Below, piece by piece: positions 24,641 through 36,304 of a stretch of DNA of 64,000 nucleotides. Each line of letters starts with the position of its first letter. Positions within the stretch are counted from its first letter, which is position 1. The stretch lies in assembly GCA_030280995.1 (NCBI GenBank), contig JASXTE010000017.1, positions 23,775,998 through 23,839,997 of the forward strand. Reading direction: 5' to 3'. Under the pieces are notes generated by a model. It saw only the letters and a list, made by a program, of their open reading frames with translations, was not told where the DNA came from and made no database searches. Both the position numbers and the translations under genes were made by a program. Source of the stretch: Hemileia vastatrix (Eukaryota; Basidiomycota; Pucciniomycetes; Pucciniales; Zaghouaniaceae).

Positions 24641-25178
24641 ATGTGTGACAACAATGAAATTGTAAGTAATAAGGCAAAACCTTATAACTTAAGACCTAGA
24701 GCTGAAAGACCTGTTACAGGACATTCAAATGGAGGGCCAGGACTCTCCCTTAATCAACAACACTCCACAAATGTCTCTGGAGGAAAGGGAAAAGCTTCTA
24801 AAGCAGGTTTCAATAAAGAAATCAAAAAATACATTACAAGAACAAGTTCACTCCCTATCCACCCTAATGAACACCTTGACAATAAGAGTCAACAACATAG
24901 TGGACCAGATCAACAATCTGGAAAAGAGAGCAGCTCAAGGTTTCATAGAAGTCAACCAAGCTCTAGTGGACATAAAGACTCAACCACCAATAGTGGCATC
25001 CAACAATTCCATAGCAACACCTCCAGCCCAAGAGGAGGACCAAAAAATTACAGTAAGCAAATGGAAATGGGATTGGTACGCCCAAAATTACAACAATCCT
25101 ACTCAACAAGGATCCAGCAGTCACCCTTACAGGGGAAAGCCAAGGAGAGGCAGGGGAAATGGAGTAAGACCTTGGTGA
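24641..25178 (+). CDS. E1 overlapping accessory ORF reached by splicing
   Basis: A 149-codon ORF in a different frame from Gag, beginning MEGQDSPL at 24729 and ending ...RPW at 25178. A predicted 58-base intron (GTAAGT at 24662, CAG ending 24719) lies exactly after codon 7 of gag in phase 0 and, if removed, joins the gag start in frame to this ORF nine bases before its own ATG. E2 has the same arrangement at the same codon. The protein has a helical middle, a KWKWDW motif and a basic tail (SHPYRGKPRRGRGNG). It aligns along its length to the E2 product, better than the overlapping Gag frame does. Function unknown; an RNA-binding accessory or regulatory Gag form is possible. Confidence 0.65.
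24662..24719 (+). promoter_or_regulatory. Predicted frame-switching mini-intron of E1
   Basis: 58 bases, GTAAGT to ACAG. Length is 1 modulo 3, as in E2 (55 bases), so splicing moves translation from Gag into the accessory ORF in both. Not shown experimentally. Confidence 0.6.
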
Positions 25179-26393
25179 GTCATCCAACTTCTTATGATCA
25201 ATTACATCAACCTAACAATGAATTACTTATAGGTAATGAGATTGATAAGGAAATATTGGATATAATTGATAATGATTTAAAGGATTATTCATTTGGAAAA
25301 AATATGTTAAACTTGTCTTTGCACAAAGACAATGTAGATAGTTTTATTGATCACCAGGATAATGCTATTAATATTAAAATGGAATCAAATGATGAGTCTT
25401 CTGAGTTGGACACAGAAAAAATAGAATATTTTTTAAAAGAAAATCCAATGGAATCAAAGATAATAAGTAAATTATTATTGAGAATTGAAAAATTGGAAGA
25501 GTTCTCAAAAGAGTCAAACAATAATACAGAAAAGGTATTATTACATCTAACACAATCATTGAGTGCAACTGCAAATAGATTAAAAATTATTGAAAATTCA
25601 AATAATGAATTAGTCAATGAGAATAAGGGCTTAAAATATGAGATTAGAGATTTAGAAAATAAATTAGAACACTCTCAGAACATTATGGCTACCATTGAGG
25701 GACGTGTTAAATTATCTTTTTCAAATGTAAATGACACCCTAACTCATGTACCAGAAATACAGGATAGGTTACAAAGAGTGGAAATAGAAGTAGCAAACAT
25801 TTTTAAAAATACTGAAAAAATAAAAGATAACACTTCTTATGTAGCAAGAGTGCCTGTTTTCATGAAACATGCAAATGAAGCACCAATGAAGGAACATGAA
25901 CATAGTATCATGGGCTCTGAGAATAATAAATCAGTAAAAGATGAAATACATGATCATCTTTCTAAAGTGAGTGAATTACTCAATATTCCTCAGGTTAGGG
26001 AAGCTAAAACTAGCCAAAAGAACTGGCCTAAGTTAGATCAGTACCCTTCTTTTGACGGGGATTCAAAATCTGATTGGCAACAATTCATACAAAGAATTGA
26101 TAACTTAAAATTTTCATACAAATTACCTGATGAAGAAATTACTTCAAAGTTAATATCTTTATTTACAGATGTGGCCTTATTATGGTTTGAATCTGTATTG
26201 AGTGAGGGAATTAATTACTCCTGGAATGAATGGAAGGCACTAATTGAAAGGCAATTTGGTGGCCCAAAATTTAGAATCACTCAACAAAGACTGTATGAAA
26301 GGGCCAGATATAATCCAAATGCTGGAGATAAACCCATGGTCTTCTTAATGAATTTAATAAAAATCATGAAAGCTATGGATCCAAAAATGGATT

Positions 26394-27848
26394 ATGAAGA
26401 GTGGAAAGAAAAAAATAATATACAAGTTGCCTATATCAGTTAGAGACATTATTGTAGCTAGAACTGAAACTGTCAGAGGCACCTCTGGATTCATTAATAT
26501 ATGCAATGAGATATTATTAAACCACAAGGATGAAACCAAGTATAGTAATTACAGACAAAGTGTTGACGTGGTAAAACCTACTACAAGTAAGTTACCAGTG
26601 GAAAAGAAAAAAACTTCAGCTCCCCTTGTCCCTAAGAGACAAGAAAATAACACTTGTTACAAATGTAATGAACCTTGGGTTAAAGGTCACATGTGTAAGA
26701 AAAGAATAAATGTTATTGAAACCTCACAGAATTCTGAACCTAGTAATCATGAAGATGAGAATGTGGAATCCAGTGAGGATTGCAAGAGTAACATATCTTA
26801 CAGTGATGATGAAAATGAGATATTTGTATTAGAACAGGATATAATGTTCCTGAATGATGCTATACCTCATACAGACACATCTTTAACTTCCATAGAGGAA
26901 GCTGAAATAATTAAAGATGTATCTCATGATACTTACAAAATAACACCTATCAGAGCACCTATTATCATATGTGGAAAAGAAATGAATGCCATTCTTGACA
27001 CTGGGGCTGCAGGTAGTGTAGTTTCACTTAATGCATTAATGAAACTTGATAGTAAGTACCAGGAAAAACTAGAGCCTGTTCAGACAAAGAACTGGAGGGG
27101 TTTTGGTTCAGTATTAAATCCAATTGGCAAATATAAAACTGCTGTATTCTTTAAATATAATAATGGATATGTTAGAGCAGTTTGTGAATTTGTAGTAATG
27201 GATAATAATAATTGTAGTGATTGGTTTATTATTGGCAATGATTTATTGACAAAATTTGGCATTAAACTAGATCCTGCAAACAGTTGTTTCACCATAGGCG
27301 TGAATGGTAAAAGAAAATTCAAAATATGTTCTGAAAATTCAGTATATACCATTTCTCCTAGAGAAGAACAACTGCAAGGTGGAAGAACCACCAATGAAGT
27401 GGTTGAATTGGAAAATGAAATCCAAAAGGCCTCTTTCAGTCCTCAACTCTCAAAAATTGAAGAAGAAGATATTTTGAGATTGATTAAAGCATATCCTATG
27501 GCATTTGCTCATGGTTCAAATGAACTAGGATTGGTCAAAGACCATGAGATGAAAATCTCTCTAAGCTGTGATTTGGATAATATTCCTGGCAGTCTAAAAA
27601 AGAAACCTTACCATGCAAATGATCCTGACTTATTTCCAAAAAGAAGGAGAAGGCCTAAAAAGCAACCTGAAGAAATTGTGGAAAAAGCAGAGATTGAAAA
27701 AATACTCAAGAAAATAATCCTTACTAAAGAAAAAGGAACTGAGTATTTACTAAGATTTAAAGGGAAATCAAATGAATTTGATAAATGGATACCTGAAAAA
27801 GAAATTTCTAATTTATCCACCCTTCTTAAAAAATTTAAACAGAAATAA
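26394..27848 (+). pseudogene. E1 zinc knuckle-protease-chromodomain (pol deleted)
   Basis: Continues Gag in another frame: end of capsid (IIYKLPISVRDIIVA), a zinc knuckle CYKCNEPWVKGHMC, an acidic linker and a retropepsin with AILDTGAAGSVVS (catalytic DTG). It then reads through LGLVKDHEMKISLSCD to KKKPY and passes straight to the integrase C-terminal tail and chromodomain (EYLLRFKGKSNEFDKWIPE), ending KKFKQK. Compared with E2, 2646 bases (882 codons) are missing between two AAACCATACC-like direct repeats; only one copy (27603-27612) remains. The deletion is in frame, so a Gag-PR-chromodomain protein could be made from a parent without the upstream frameshift. RT, RNase H and integrase core are wholly absent. 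Confidence 0.85.
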
Positions 27849-28029
27849 ATTTCTGTTCAACCAGCTGAGGGGTTAAAAAACCAGTACTCATAATATTTTA
27901 TTATGTTTTATTTCTTTAAAGTTGAATCTTTAATGCTACAGATTTATTCTGAATACCTGAAAATTACAAGTTAATAAAATAAAATGTATAACTTATCATT
28001 TTTTTTATTGTTTTTTTTGGGTGGGCGAG

Positions 28030-29794
28030 TGTCAGCCTGTATATCTCCAGGACTGAGTAAAAATTAATTATAAGTTATTTTAAACACATGAACTATACAT
28101 GGGAATAATAAATAAGAGTACACAAATAGTATACATAAGTAAAATTATGATAATACACAAAAAATGCCATTATAACACCTTATGTACACGCATATATCCA
28201 CCTTTTATAGGTCTTATGTACTTAATATTAAGTTGGAATATGTTAGGGTAATCTTAAGAACCTTAAGTATAAGGCTACATAATTTTTAAGTACACTTAAA
28301 GCTTTTATATTTATTGTTTTATGCAAAAAACAAGAAATGCGCTTTATTTCACTTAAAAGTTGACTATATGCGCTATAAAATTGAGAATATCAAAATTGCG
28401 CTTTGACAGATCAATTGGGCTCATTTAGAACTATTGATTTGGCTATTTAAATGCATAAAAATAACACTTTTCAAATTTGGTGTTTTTTATGCCAGAAATG
28501 GCTTCTGTGTACTGGCCACATACTGCCTGCTTTTTTCCCGTGTGAATAGCTTCATTTTTAGCAAAGTTAGCTTTTTCACACTATAATTACCCCACATTCT
28601 ACGCCCACTGTGGGGAAACACACTAAAATAGGCGACAGGCGTTTATTTAGTGTCCTAGCTTAATTAGTAATGCATTGACCTTATTTATATGCACTAATTT
28701 CATTAATATCCTCACTCTTGGCACTTTATTTCATCACCACGCTTAAATTCGCCTAATTTTAGTCAAGGATTTACCCATGCAAGCGCCTGCCAAGAACTGC
28801 ATGTAGTTACCCCACATCTCATGCTCTTTTTTAAGTTTTTGGGTGGTTTCTCAGTCAATTTTGGTTATTTTTGAATGGGAATTTCACGTAGTATAATGTC
28901 AGGATTAGCCCCATTATTTCTACAGTAAATCTCCCTTATTATTAAGCTATTATTAACCTTAAAAAGTCTCCTTTAGTCTTTAATATTATTGTTTAATACG
29001 CATATACTCTCTTTTTGTCTTTTTCTTTAATTTTGATGGATTTCCCTTATTATTACAGTATTTTGGCGGTTGTTACTTGTCTAATTATGTCATGGGTCAC
29101 TAGGGATGTTGATGGGCATTTCTATTAGTTGTTTAGAGGCGTCATTAACTGTGTATTGGGTGGTAAATCAAGGGAATCATTGGGGAACTCAGTGTGTATA
29201 AAAGGAGGAGGTTTTTGGGTTGTATTTCTTCATTCTTTCACTACGCAATATAGGGGGTGGACTTGCTAGCAAGTCCTCAACCTGAACTGAGATGGAACTC
29301 AGATGGAACTCAGACTGAACTCATACTGAACCCAAACTGAACTCTACTTGAACACCCACCTAAAACTGTTCTGCTGAGTGTTGTTCATTCCTGATTGTAT
29401 GGTTCCTTTATCAATAGCTCAATGTGTGTTCAATCTGTTGTGAGTTTGGGTCCAAGGTTGCGGACTCACTAGCAAGTCCGCCCCCCATATTGTGTGGTGT
29501 TTATCATTACAATTTAACCAATATAACCAAACCAATTACAATACATATCAATTAGTACTTTTATAAGACTTTTGAATAGTATCTGAATTTATATAATCTA
29601 TTTTTCTACCAACTATAAAGATTGTAAGCCATATATAAGAATAGTGAGAATTATATTACTGAGACCTTTATATTTGATTATATTTTACAACTTAGTGGAT
29701 TAAATCTACAGTATTCATATAGGACCATTAAAATCTTCTAGACAACTGACTATTCAAGCTAGTTCACGTCCTTGTACTTGACCTTAGCCTGACA
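28030..29794 (+). repeat. E1 3' LTR with MITE insertion
   Basis: Same 1501 bases as the 5' LTR plus a MITE at 29239-29499 and one extra TTT. It is preceded by a T-run and GGGTGGGCGAG, a plausible polypurine tract. Confidence 0.9.
29239..29499. mobile_element. CACTA-type MITE, copy 1
   Basis: 261 bases with terminal inverted repeats of about 38 bases, starting CACTACGCAATATAGGGGG and ending with the complement of CACCACACAATATGGGGGG; inside each arm is a palindrome around CTTGCTAGCAAG. Target duplication TTT (29236-29238 and 29500-29502) is proved by the uninterrupted site in the E1 5' LTR (CATTCTTTATCATTAC). CAC termini with a 3-base duplication fit the CACTA (CMC) group. Subterminal 11-base tandem repeats (CTGAACTCAGA-like) follow the left arm. 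No coding capacity. Confidence 0.92.
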
Positions 29795-29799
29795 GATAA

Positions 29800-30000
29800 T
29801 ATCATAAAGAATGATAACCATGGATTAATATTCCATAAAAATGGTTAATAAAATTTTAAGAGAACCTAAATCAGTATTCTTTCATCAAAATATATCCTTT
29901 TTGTCTTTGTAATTTATTACAAACAAATTTTTTGAAAGTTGAATCTGTATATCTAATGCCAAAACCACTATTAAGTTCCCTCTTAGAATTTTTAAGAAAT

Positions 30001-30031
<31 letters not shown>

Positions 30032-31936
30032 TATTTATCAAAAATTGAAATAAAGAATAAAAACATAATTTTATTTACCTTTAATTATTTAAATATAGAG
30101 TATTTTCAGAATGAATTGTGGTTACTTGTGAAGGTTAGAAGAGTTGAAGTTGGATTTATGAGTTTTTAGAAGGGCAAATATTGTAAAATTCTTTCATAAA
30201 TATTTATTTCATAGTTTCAAATGTTGAAATCTACAAACTAATGGGATTTAAAATTATATTGAGATTTAAAATCTGTTTTCTACTCAAGTAAAATAAAATA
30301 AAATGATGATATCAAAATTGAAATTAAGTTTAAACTTTTGATATGCTCTATCTTCAATTTTATTGATAGTGCATCAAAAATTTAATAATATTTTTTTCCT
30401 TCATCACTTTTTACATAAAATATAGTTTTATCATTTTATGCATTAAAGATTGCTTATATAAATTTAACATCTATGTCAACTGTTTATGACTATTAATCTA
30501 TATAATAAATTTTTTAGAAGAAAAAATAACATCAGTATATACTGACTTTGAAATTATTCAATTTAAAATAGTTTACAGGTAGATAATGAAGGGTGATTTC
30601 ATTTTTGAATATGAATTATAGAAGTCTTATTTTGTCAATTTTAATTCTTTTTGAGCTCAAATGTATCCACCGCAACTTATGTAAGAATAAAAATTATTTT
30701 TATTGAAATTTACATGAGAAAGTATGCCTATTATTCAAAATCAAACTTGCTCTAATGGTGTTTTTCAATCATTATTTCCATTCATAACAATAAAAAACAT
30801 TTCAATTTGCTGATGTTTTAGTTTTTGATATCCCCAAGTTTATATCTCAGGTGTACTATTCACAAAATTATTAAAAATATAATTTTCGAAATACATGATA
30901 AACTTGAAAGTGAGGGGGCATTAAATTTTTAAAAATGAATTCTAAATTCAGGATGGATAGTATTTTTTCTATTTTCACAAATGAACAATTTTTTGTTTCA
31001 ATTAATCCAGAAAGAAAATTTTGTTGTAAGCATATTATATTATATTTATTATGATTTTAAATACTATATTTTCAAGATTTGTGTTTAATATTTCCTGTGA
31101 AAGTTAATGTTAATGTGAATTTAAAGTAAGCTTGAAGAAATTTAATCAATAGGCATATTGGATATTTAAAATAATATTTTGCTCCAATCTTGAATCATCC
31201 TGGGCTAAAAAATATCCCAAATAAGGTTTTTGTGGGTCAATTTGGATTTAAGTAGGATTAAGTGAGGTTTAATAAAGGACAGATAAAAGGCTAAATTCAT
31301 TACTAGTGACTTTTTTCTCAAAATAGTTATAAAATATGTATCATTCTGGAATCAAGCTTCAATAAAGTTGAATTGAAACAGATATAATTTCTAGCAGCAC
31401 AACACCATATTTACAAAGGTGTAAAATACCTCAAATATTACTCATAATATAGGAAGGCAAGGAATCTACAAAATTCACATTTCAAACGAGGATTTATATT
31501 TTGAATTTGAAATTGAGAAATGGAATATTATTTTCCAATTTAAATATCTATTAGTCATTTTACCAAAAGTTTTCAGTAATCAGATTGAATTTTGATGGTA
31601 TTTTGTTGTAGATTAATCATTTTGATGAGCCATTTACTCAAAATTACTGGTTTCGTTTCTAATATTCCATGTGAAATTCATTACGAATCTTTTTGAAAGT
31701 GAATAGTTGACATATTGGATATGCAAAAGCTTATGTTAGATCAAATTGAGATCAAAGGGAGTTCAACTGATGATCAAATTAGGATTTTACAAGATCAAAA
31801 GGTGATCAATGTAGGTTCATCTTGAGCTCAATTTGTGACAAATCTCTGACTAAATGTAAGGCCAAACAATTTCCTACATGGTGATGATGTGTGCATATAT
31901 CAAGCATAGATTTGTGGCTCAACGGAGTTCAAGCAA
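29800..31936. other. AT-rich stretch without genes
   Basis: Starts with the E1 target duplication. A TA microsatellite lies at about 30001-30033. No protein-like ORF. It may be the interior of whatever element owns the terminus at 31937-31975. Confidence 0.5.
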
Positions 31937-31975
31937 GGGGTATTGCTAGCAATACCCCCCATTTTTTCTGTGGTG
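31937..31975. mobile_element. Orphan CACTA-type terminus
   Basis: GGGGTATTGCTAGCAATACC, then CCCC, ATTTTTT and CTGTGGTG: read on the minus strand this begins CACCACAGAAAAAATGGGGG and has a palindrome with the same GCTAGC centre as the MITE arms. It is a diverged relative of the MITE terminus. The matching other end was not found in the window. Element M1 similarity begins immediately after it. Confidence 0.5.
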
Positions 31976-32335
31976 AGAGATAAAAAAGAAAATAGCATTG
32001 CCCGGCCAATTGAAGAGTCTTTCCCCACCAATTCTTTCCCACATTGAGGTGGCACTGATCTGGTGACACCATATAATATAATTTTGTGATTTTTCCCTCT
32101 TTATATCCTAATAACCCAAATGAGGAGATTAAAAGAAAAAAAAGAGAAAAAAAGAAAATAATCTAAGACTACCATCAAACACAACCATAAACACAAAATT
32201 AAAGAAAAGAAAAAGAAAAATTCCAGCTCCATAGAAATTCCAGTCCAAGGAAATGACCACTTGGTGATCACCCTCCAATAAGTGAGAATGATGGGAGACC
32301 ACCAGTGATCCACCTCCAAAACCAAAGAATCCAGT

Positions 32336-32855
32336 CTTGAACCAGTAAGCCAGTTTAAAGTCATAGTGGACTTGAAACCTGAATAACAAAAACCAGAACT
32401 AGGATTCAACTAGGACAAACAAAATACTTGAAAGAGACTTTTTGGGGTAACTGTTCTACAGAGCAGCTAGCTCATCAGTTACCCTCACACTTGCCAAAAT
32501 AAAATCTAGAAGCCCCCCTGGGTACCTTCTAACAAAAACACAATATAAAACACATTAAACCAAAACCAATAAGAGTGAAGAGTTCTGCACTTGGAGACCA
32601 AGAGAATTTACAGTTTAAAGTCATAGAAGACTAAAACCTGTGAAGAAAAATCAATACTAAGGTTCAACCAAATTAAGAGAAGGGGTTGGAAACAGACTAT
32701 CTGGGGTAACTGTTGATAGAGCAGCCAGCCCATCAGTTACCCCCACACTTGCCAAAATAAAATCTAAAAGCCCCACCCATGGGTACATTTTTAAAAAAAA
32801 ATTTCCAACAAAACAGATGCACAGCATCACCAAAATCCAAAATTAAAGAATGGTC
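32336..32855 (-). repeat. 260-base tandem duplication in M1 3' UTR
   Basis: Two direct copies offset by 260 bases (GTTTAAAGTC at 32353 and 32613). Each contains a hairpin with stem GGGGTAACTG/CAGTTACCCC (32703-32743 perfect; 32444-32485 one mismatch) and a loop with GAGCAGC. M2 keeps a single related hairpin at 52658-52697. Confidence 0.85.
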
Positions 32856-32869
32856 CATAGTTTATCCTC

Positions 32870-34011
32870 ATTGAAGAGTCAATCTTCTTCACTTCTAGTG
32901 CCTCTTGGATAAAATATCTTCACCTAATCAGCAGCCACTCTCTTCTTTAAGACTGAAACATCCAACTCCTCCAAAACATAAGAACCTCCAGACACCTGAG
33001 ATCTGACTCTTTAACGTCCATTCCATCTGTCAGCAAACATTTTTCCCCACTGACTCTTCAAACTACTATTTTACACCAAAAACAAACAACCAGGTTTCAA
33101 GGGATTCCTGAGTCTATGAGCCAACTTCTTGTCCCAGTATCTAACTGATTGATTTCTTATCTTTATCATTCTAAAGTATTCCTTCTCTTGACATTCCCCA
33201 CTTTATTCCAACTGTTGCATCCTGGCACAGAGCAAATCTTCTGTTGAGCACACATCATCCCAATCAATTCCAAGAAAAGAGACAGCTTCCAAATACACTG
33301 GTAGAACAGCTTTCTGCCAAAAAATTAATTCATAAGGGGAATAGCCAGTTGTCCCTTTCACAGTGACCCTACCAGCAAATAACATCAAGGGTAAATAATT
33401 CCTCCATTTTTCAGCACTATCTCTACACATTTCCACCAAAGCATTTTTGATAACTTGATGGCCTCTTTCAACTATGCCTTCAGCTTCAGGATAATAAGGT
33501 GTAGCCACTCTGACTTTAGAACCAATACTTGCCATGTCTTCTTTATATTTGGCTCCAAACTCTGGCCCACCATCAAAAGTCACCAACTTCATCAACCCAT
33601 ACCTAAATACCCATTCCTTCTTTAAAAATTCTGCCACATTTTTGGAAGTCAAATTAACCATGCGCCTCAACCAGCCAGAAAATAATCCCTGGCAACAATC
33701 AAGTATTTATACCTGCCCTCTTTGATATGTACAGCATCCAGAATAACTCTTCCAAACACAGTTGACTCTCCAGTAGCACGGCTAATCTCTTTATGTTTCA
33801 AGCTACTTCTTCTTTGACATTCTTCACAAGGTTGAACACAACCCCGCACAGAAAACTTCATAACTGGCCACCAAAATCTATCTGCTACTCTTCTAAAAGT
33901 CTCCCCAAAGCCACTATGACCAAGGTCTTCATGCAAAGACTTCAACACCAACTCTTGACCCTTCTTCTGAGTCACCACCACTTGAGGATTTGGATGCCTC
34001 CTCCTCATCAA
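32870..34011 (-). pseudogene. M1 integrase (frameshifted)
   Basis: Integrase domains in order on the minus strand: His2Cys2 zinc-binding region (LHEDLGHSGFGETFRR, then CVQPCEEC), catalytic core with the first Asp in DAVHIKEGRYKYLIVARD, the second in LVTFDGGPEFG and the Glu in YPEAEGIVERGHQVIKNA, then a C-terminal segment with SQWGKMFADRWNG. A one-base deletion at about 33668 after FLAG splits the core into two frames (33667-34011 and 33203-33670), and further stops follow before 33203. All three DDE residues are present, so inactivation came from the indel and stops rather than loss of catalytic residues. Confidence 0.85.
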
Positions 34012-34339
34012 CCTCCTTCATGACACATAGAAGCCAGGGCTCTACTTCTTGATTGCTACCCAAGTATCATCATCACAAATATCTTGCCTCTCCAAGGGTA
34101 ACAGATATTCAACCATAATAAAATAAAATCTAGTCTGACCTCAGGTCTCATCTTCAAAATCCAACAAAAAAACATCCAAGGGTAAAAACCTGTAATCAAA
34201 ATCTCCAGTGTACACATGAGCAACAAAACCAGCCCATCCATGACACCAATCCCTAAACTTTGATACATCCTTTTCCTTCCACTGAATCTTAAGAGAATTC
34301 AGTTCACCAACAAAAACACCATTTTAAAATCTTGAGCAA

Positions 34340-36280
34340 TCAAAAAAACAGCCCCATCTTTATCAACAAAAGCATCCTGGTCACCAAAATCAAGATCAGA
34401 AGCAGCCAGTTTAACCTCTTGGTGGAGGAGAGAACAATCATACAGTTTAGCCTCATGGGGGAGGAAAGAACAATCATCCATTTAAGCCTCATGGGGGAGG
34501 AGCAAAAAATCTTCAAGTTTAGCTTCATGGGGGAGGATAGAACAATCATCCAGATTAGCCTCATGGGGGAGAAAAAAACAATCTTCCAGTTTAGCCTCAT
34601 GGGGAGGAGAGAAAAATCTTCACCACCCATTGTGCTGTCCCTAACCACTGGAAAATCTTCATCAAATTCTTCAGAGTCTGAGGCTTCAACCATGGGTGGT
34701 CTCCTTGATAATCCATCTGGCATTGTATAAGTTTTTCCAGGTTTGTGTACCAGTTCAAAAGAAAAATTCTGAATAAACGCCACCCACCTAGTCATTCAAG
34801 AATTTGGAAGACTAAGTGTATTAATCATTTGAACCAGAAATTTCGCATCAACCTGAAGCTTAAAATTCTGCCCCCACAAAACAGTTTGCAGCTTCTTCAA
34901 AAATTTTGCTACACCACACAATTTCATCTTAGGTTGAGAATATCTAGATTCAACCTCATTAAACACCATGGACTCATACCTTACTGGCCTAACCCTCCCA
35001 GTATTATCTTCCTGAAACAACATAGCACCAGAAGAAATATAACTTGAGTCCACTGCCAGATAAATTTTTCCAGAACCAACTCCATAGTACAACTTATGAA
35101 GAATAATATCTTCACCTACCACCTTCTTCAACTTCTGAAAGGCCTCTTCACACTCTTCAGACCAATCCCACTCTGCATCTTTCCTGGTCAACCTTCTTAA
35201 AGGTGAAGCAAACAAAGAAAAATCTTTAATAAAAATCCTGACATACACATAAACCCCCAAAAATCCCCTGACTTCAGTAGTATTTTTAGGCCTTTTCCAA
35301 GACTAAATTTTAATGACTTTCTTTTTTGCCATAATCTATTCCTCCATACATAAAACTTGACCCAGAATTTCCAGAGCAGGAACACAACAACAAAACTTTG
35401 ACCCAGAAATGGTCAAACCAGACTCTTCAATCCTAAACAATACTCTCTCTAGAGTAATTGCATATTCCCAAACAAATCTTCTTATACCAGGGCTCTCCTT
35501 CAGCACCAAATTTCCATAATCAGTGGAGGGTCCTTTGATTCCACCATCATCAATAAAAATACCAGCATGAGTAGGAACCTCATCCTGTAAAATACAAGCC
35601 ATTTGTGCTTGATATACTGCTACTGAATTAGTTGCTCCTTGAGGCAACCTAGTGAGCTGAAATCTTCCCAGAGGACTCTAAAGCATTGTAAGTGGCCGTG
35701 AATATGTGTGAAGTTCCCTTTCATCATAACCACACATAATATCACCCAAACCATAGCACAGCCTTCCAGAAAAAGCTTCCACAAAGTCTTCTGCACTTGG
35801 CAGCATTCCTGGATCCTTGATAGTGACTCTATTCAATACCCTATTATCATGCACAACCCTCAGCTTCCCATTCTTCTTCTTTACACAGAACACCAGACTT
35901 GAGTAATTAGATGTTGATTTTTCATATAAACCAGTCCTGAATCTTTCACAAAAAATCTCTATAAAGTCATCCCTAAAAGCAGCTGGAATTGGAATAGGTT
36001 TGATTTGCCAAGGTTTGTGACAAACCACAGGAATCAAATAAGGTTCCCCATAAGAGTTTTTCAACAAACACCTTTCCTCTTCAAAAAATGCTACCCCTTT
36101 CTCCCTGAGCACAAACAATAACTTCTTTTCCTCATCAGGACCAAAATTAACATCTTTCAATCTTTCCACAGTCACCCAAGCAGTTTCCACAAAATCAGGA
36201 GGATTCTTCACCAGAGGAGTACAGTATGGATCTCTTGACAAAAGAGGTCTCTTCAAAGGAGGATTCAACCCTACAGGCAT
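34340..36280 (-). pseudogene. M1 reverse transcriptase-RNase H (broken)
   Basis: RT begins near 36280 (PPLKRPLLSRDPYCTPL), with KLRVVHDNRVLNRVTIKD, motif A region GLGDIMCGYDE, LTRLPQGATNSVA and the catalytic box GIFIDDGGIKGP, in which both Asp are intact. A connection region (GFLGVYVYVRIFIKDF) leads to RNase H (IYLAVDSSYISSGAMLF) and the tether KPGKTYTMPDGLSRRP, ending at about 34620 in an acidic tail. In-frame stops occur near 35680 and 35335 and there are frame changes at about 35260 and 34796. FIDD in place of YVDD, followed by GGIKGP, is a lineage feature also seen in M2. Confidence 0.85.
34409..34610 (-). repeat. Cluster of GTTTA mini-hairpins in M1
   Basis: Six tandem copies, 33-37 bases apart, of a motif like CAGTTTAGCCTCATGGGGG followed by AGG, with CCTC/GAGG able to pair. 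In the frame of the RNase H tail two copies read LPHEAKL and LHQEVKL; the other copies are out of frame. Confidence 0.8.
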
Positions 36281-36304
36281 AGGCTCATTGACAGGCCTAA
36301 TCTT

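Larger units (their letters stand above)
24641..26443 (+). pseudogene. E1 Gag (frameshifted at its end)
   Basis: Nucleocapsid/capsid precursor of a Ty3/gypsy chromovirus. From ATG 24641 the frame runs about 600 codons: a basic Ser/Gln-rich N-terminus with YNLRPRA, a coiled-coil-like middle (Asn/Glu/Leu-rich, residues ~200-370), and the capsid-like Gag core with SDWQQFIQRIDNLKFSYKLP and WNEWKALIERQFGG. It matches E2 Gag closely from about 25900 onward. One extra A in a run near 26404-26412 shifts frame and ends the ORF at 26443; the zinc knuckle and protease continue in the next frame from 26394. The first 180 codons overlap a second, better conserved ORF in another frame, reachable by a predicted intron. 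Confidence 0.75.
22468..29794 (+). mobile_element. E1: Ty3/gypsy chromovirus, pol-deleted
   Basis: A complete LTR insertion: LTRs start TGTCAG and end CTGACA, and the target duplication GATAA flanks it (22463-22467 and 29795-29799). Both LTRs are 1501 bases once a later 264-base MITE insertion (with its TSD) is removed from the 3' copy; I count about 13 differences by eye (under 1 %). Internally it carries gag, a zinc knuckle and protease, then jumps directly to the C-terminal chromodomain. RT, RNase H and integrase are absent, so it must have moved with help in trans if the deletion preceded insertion. It is closely related to E2 in this window but younger by LTR divergence. Confidence 0.9.

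Noticed and set aside
25175..25232. A second intron in E1 returning the accessory ORF to the Gag frame
   Set aside because: The GTGAGT/ATAG pair (and GTAAGT/ATAG in E2) would give TGG followed by a stop, not a return to the Gag frame.
32101..32409. Phe/Leu-rich minus-strand ORFs
   Set aside because: They come from poly-purine tracts in the M1 3' UTR and have no counterpart in M2.
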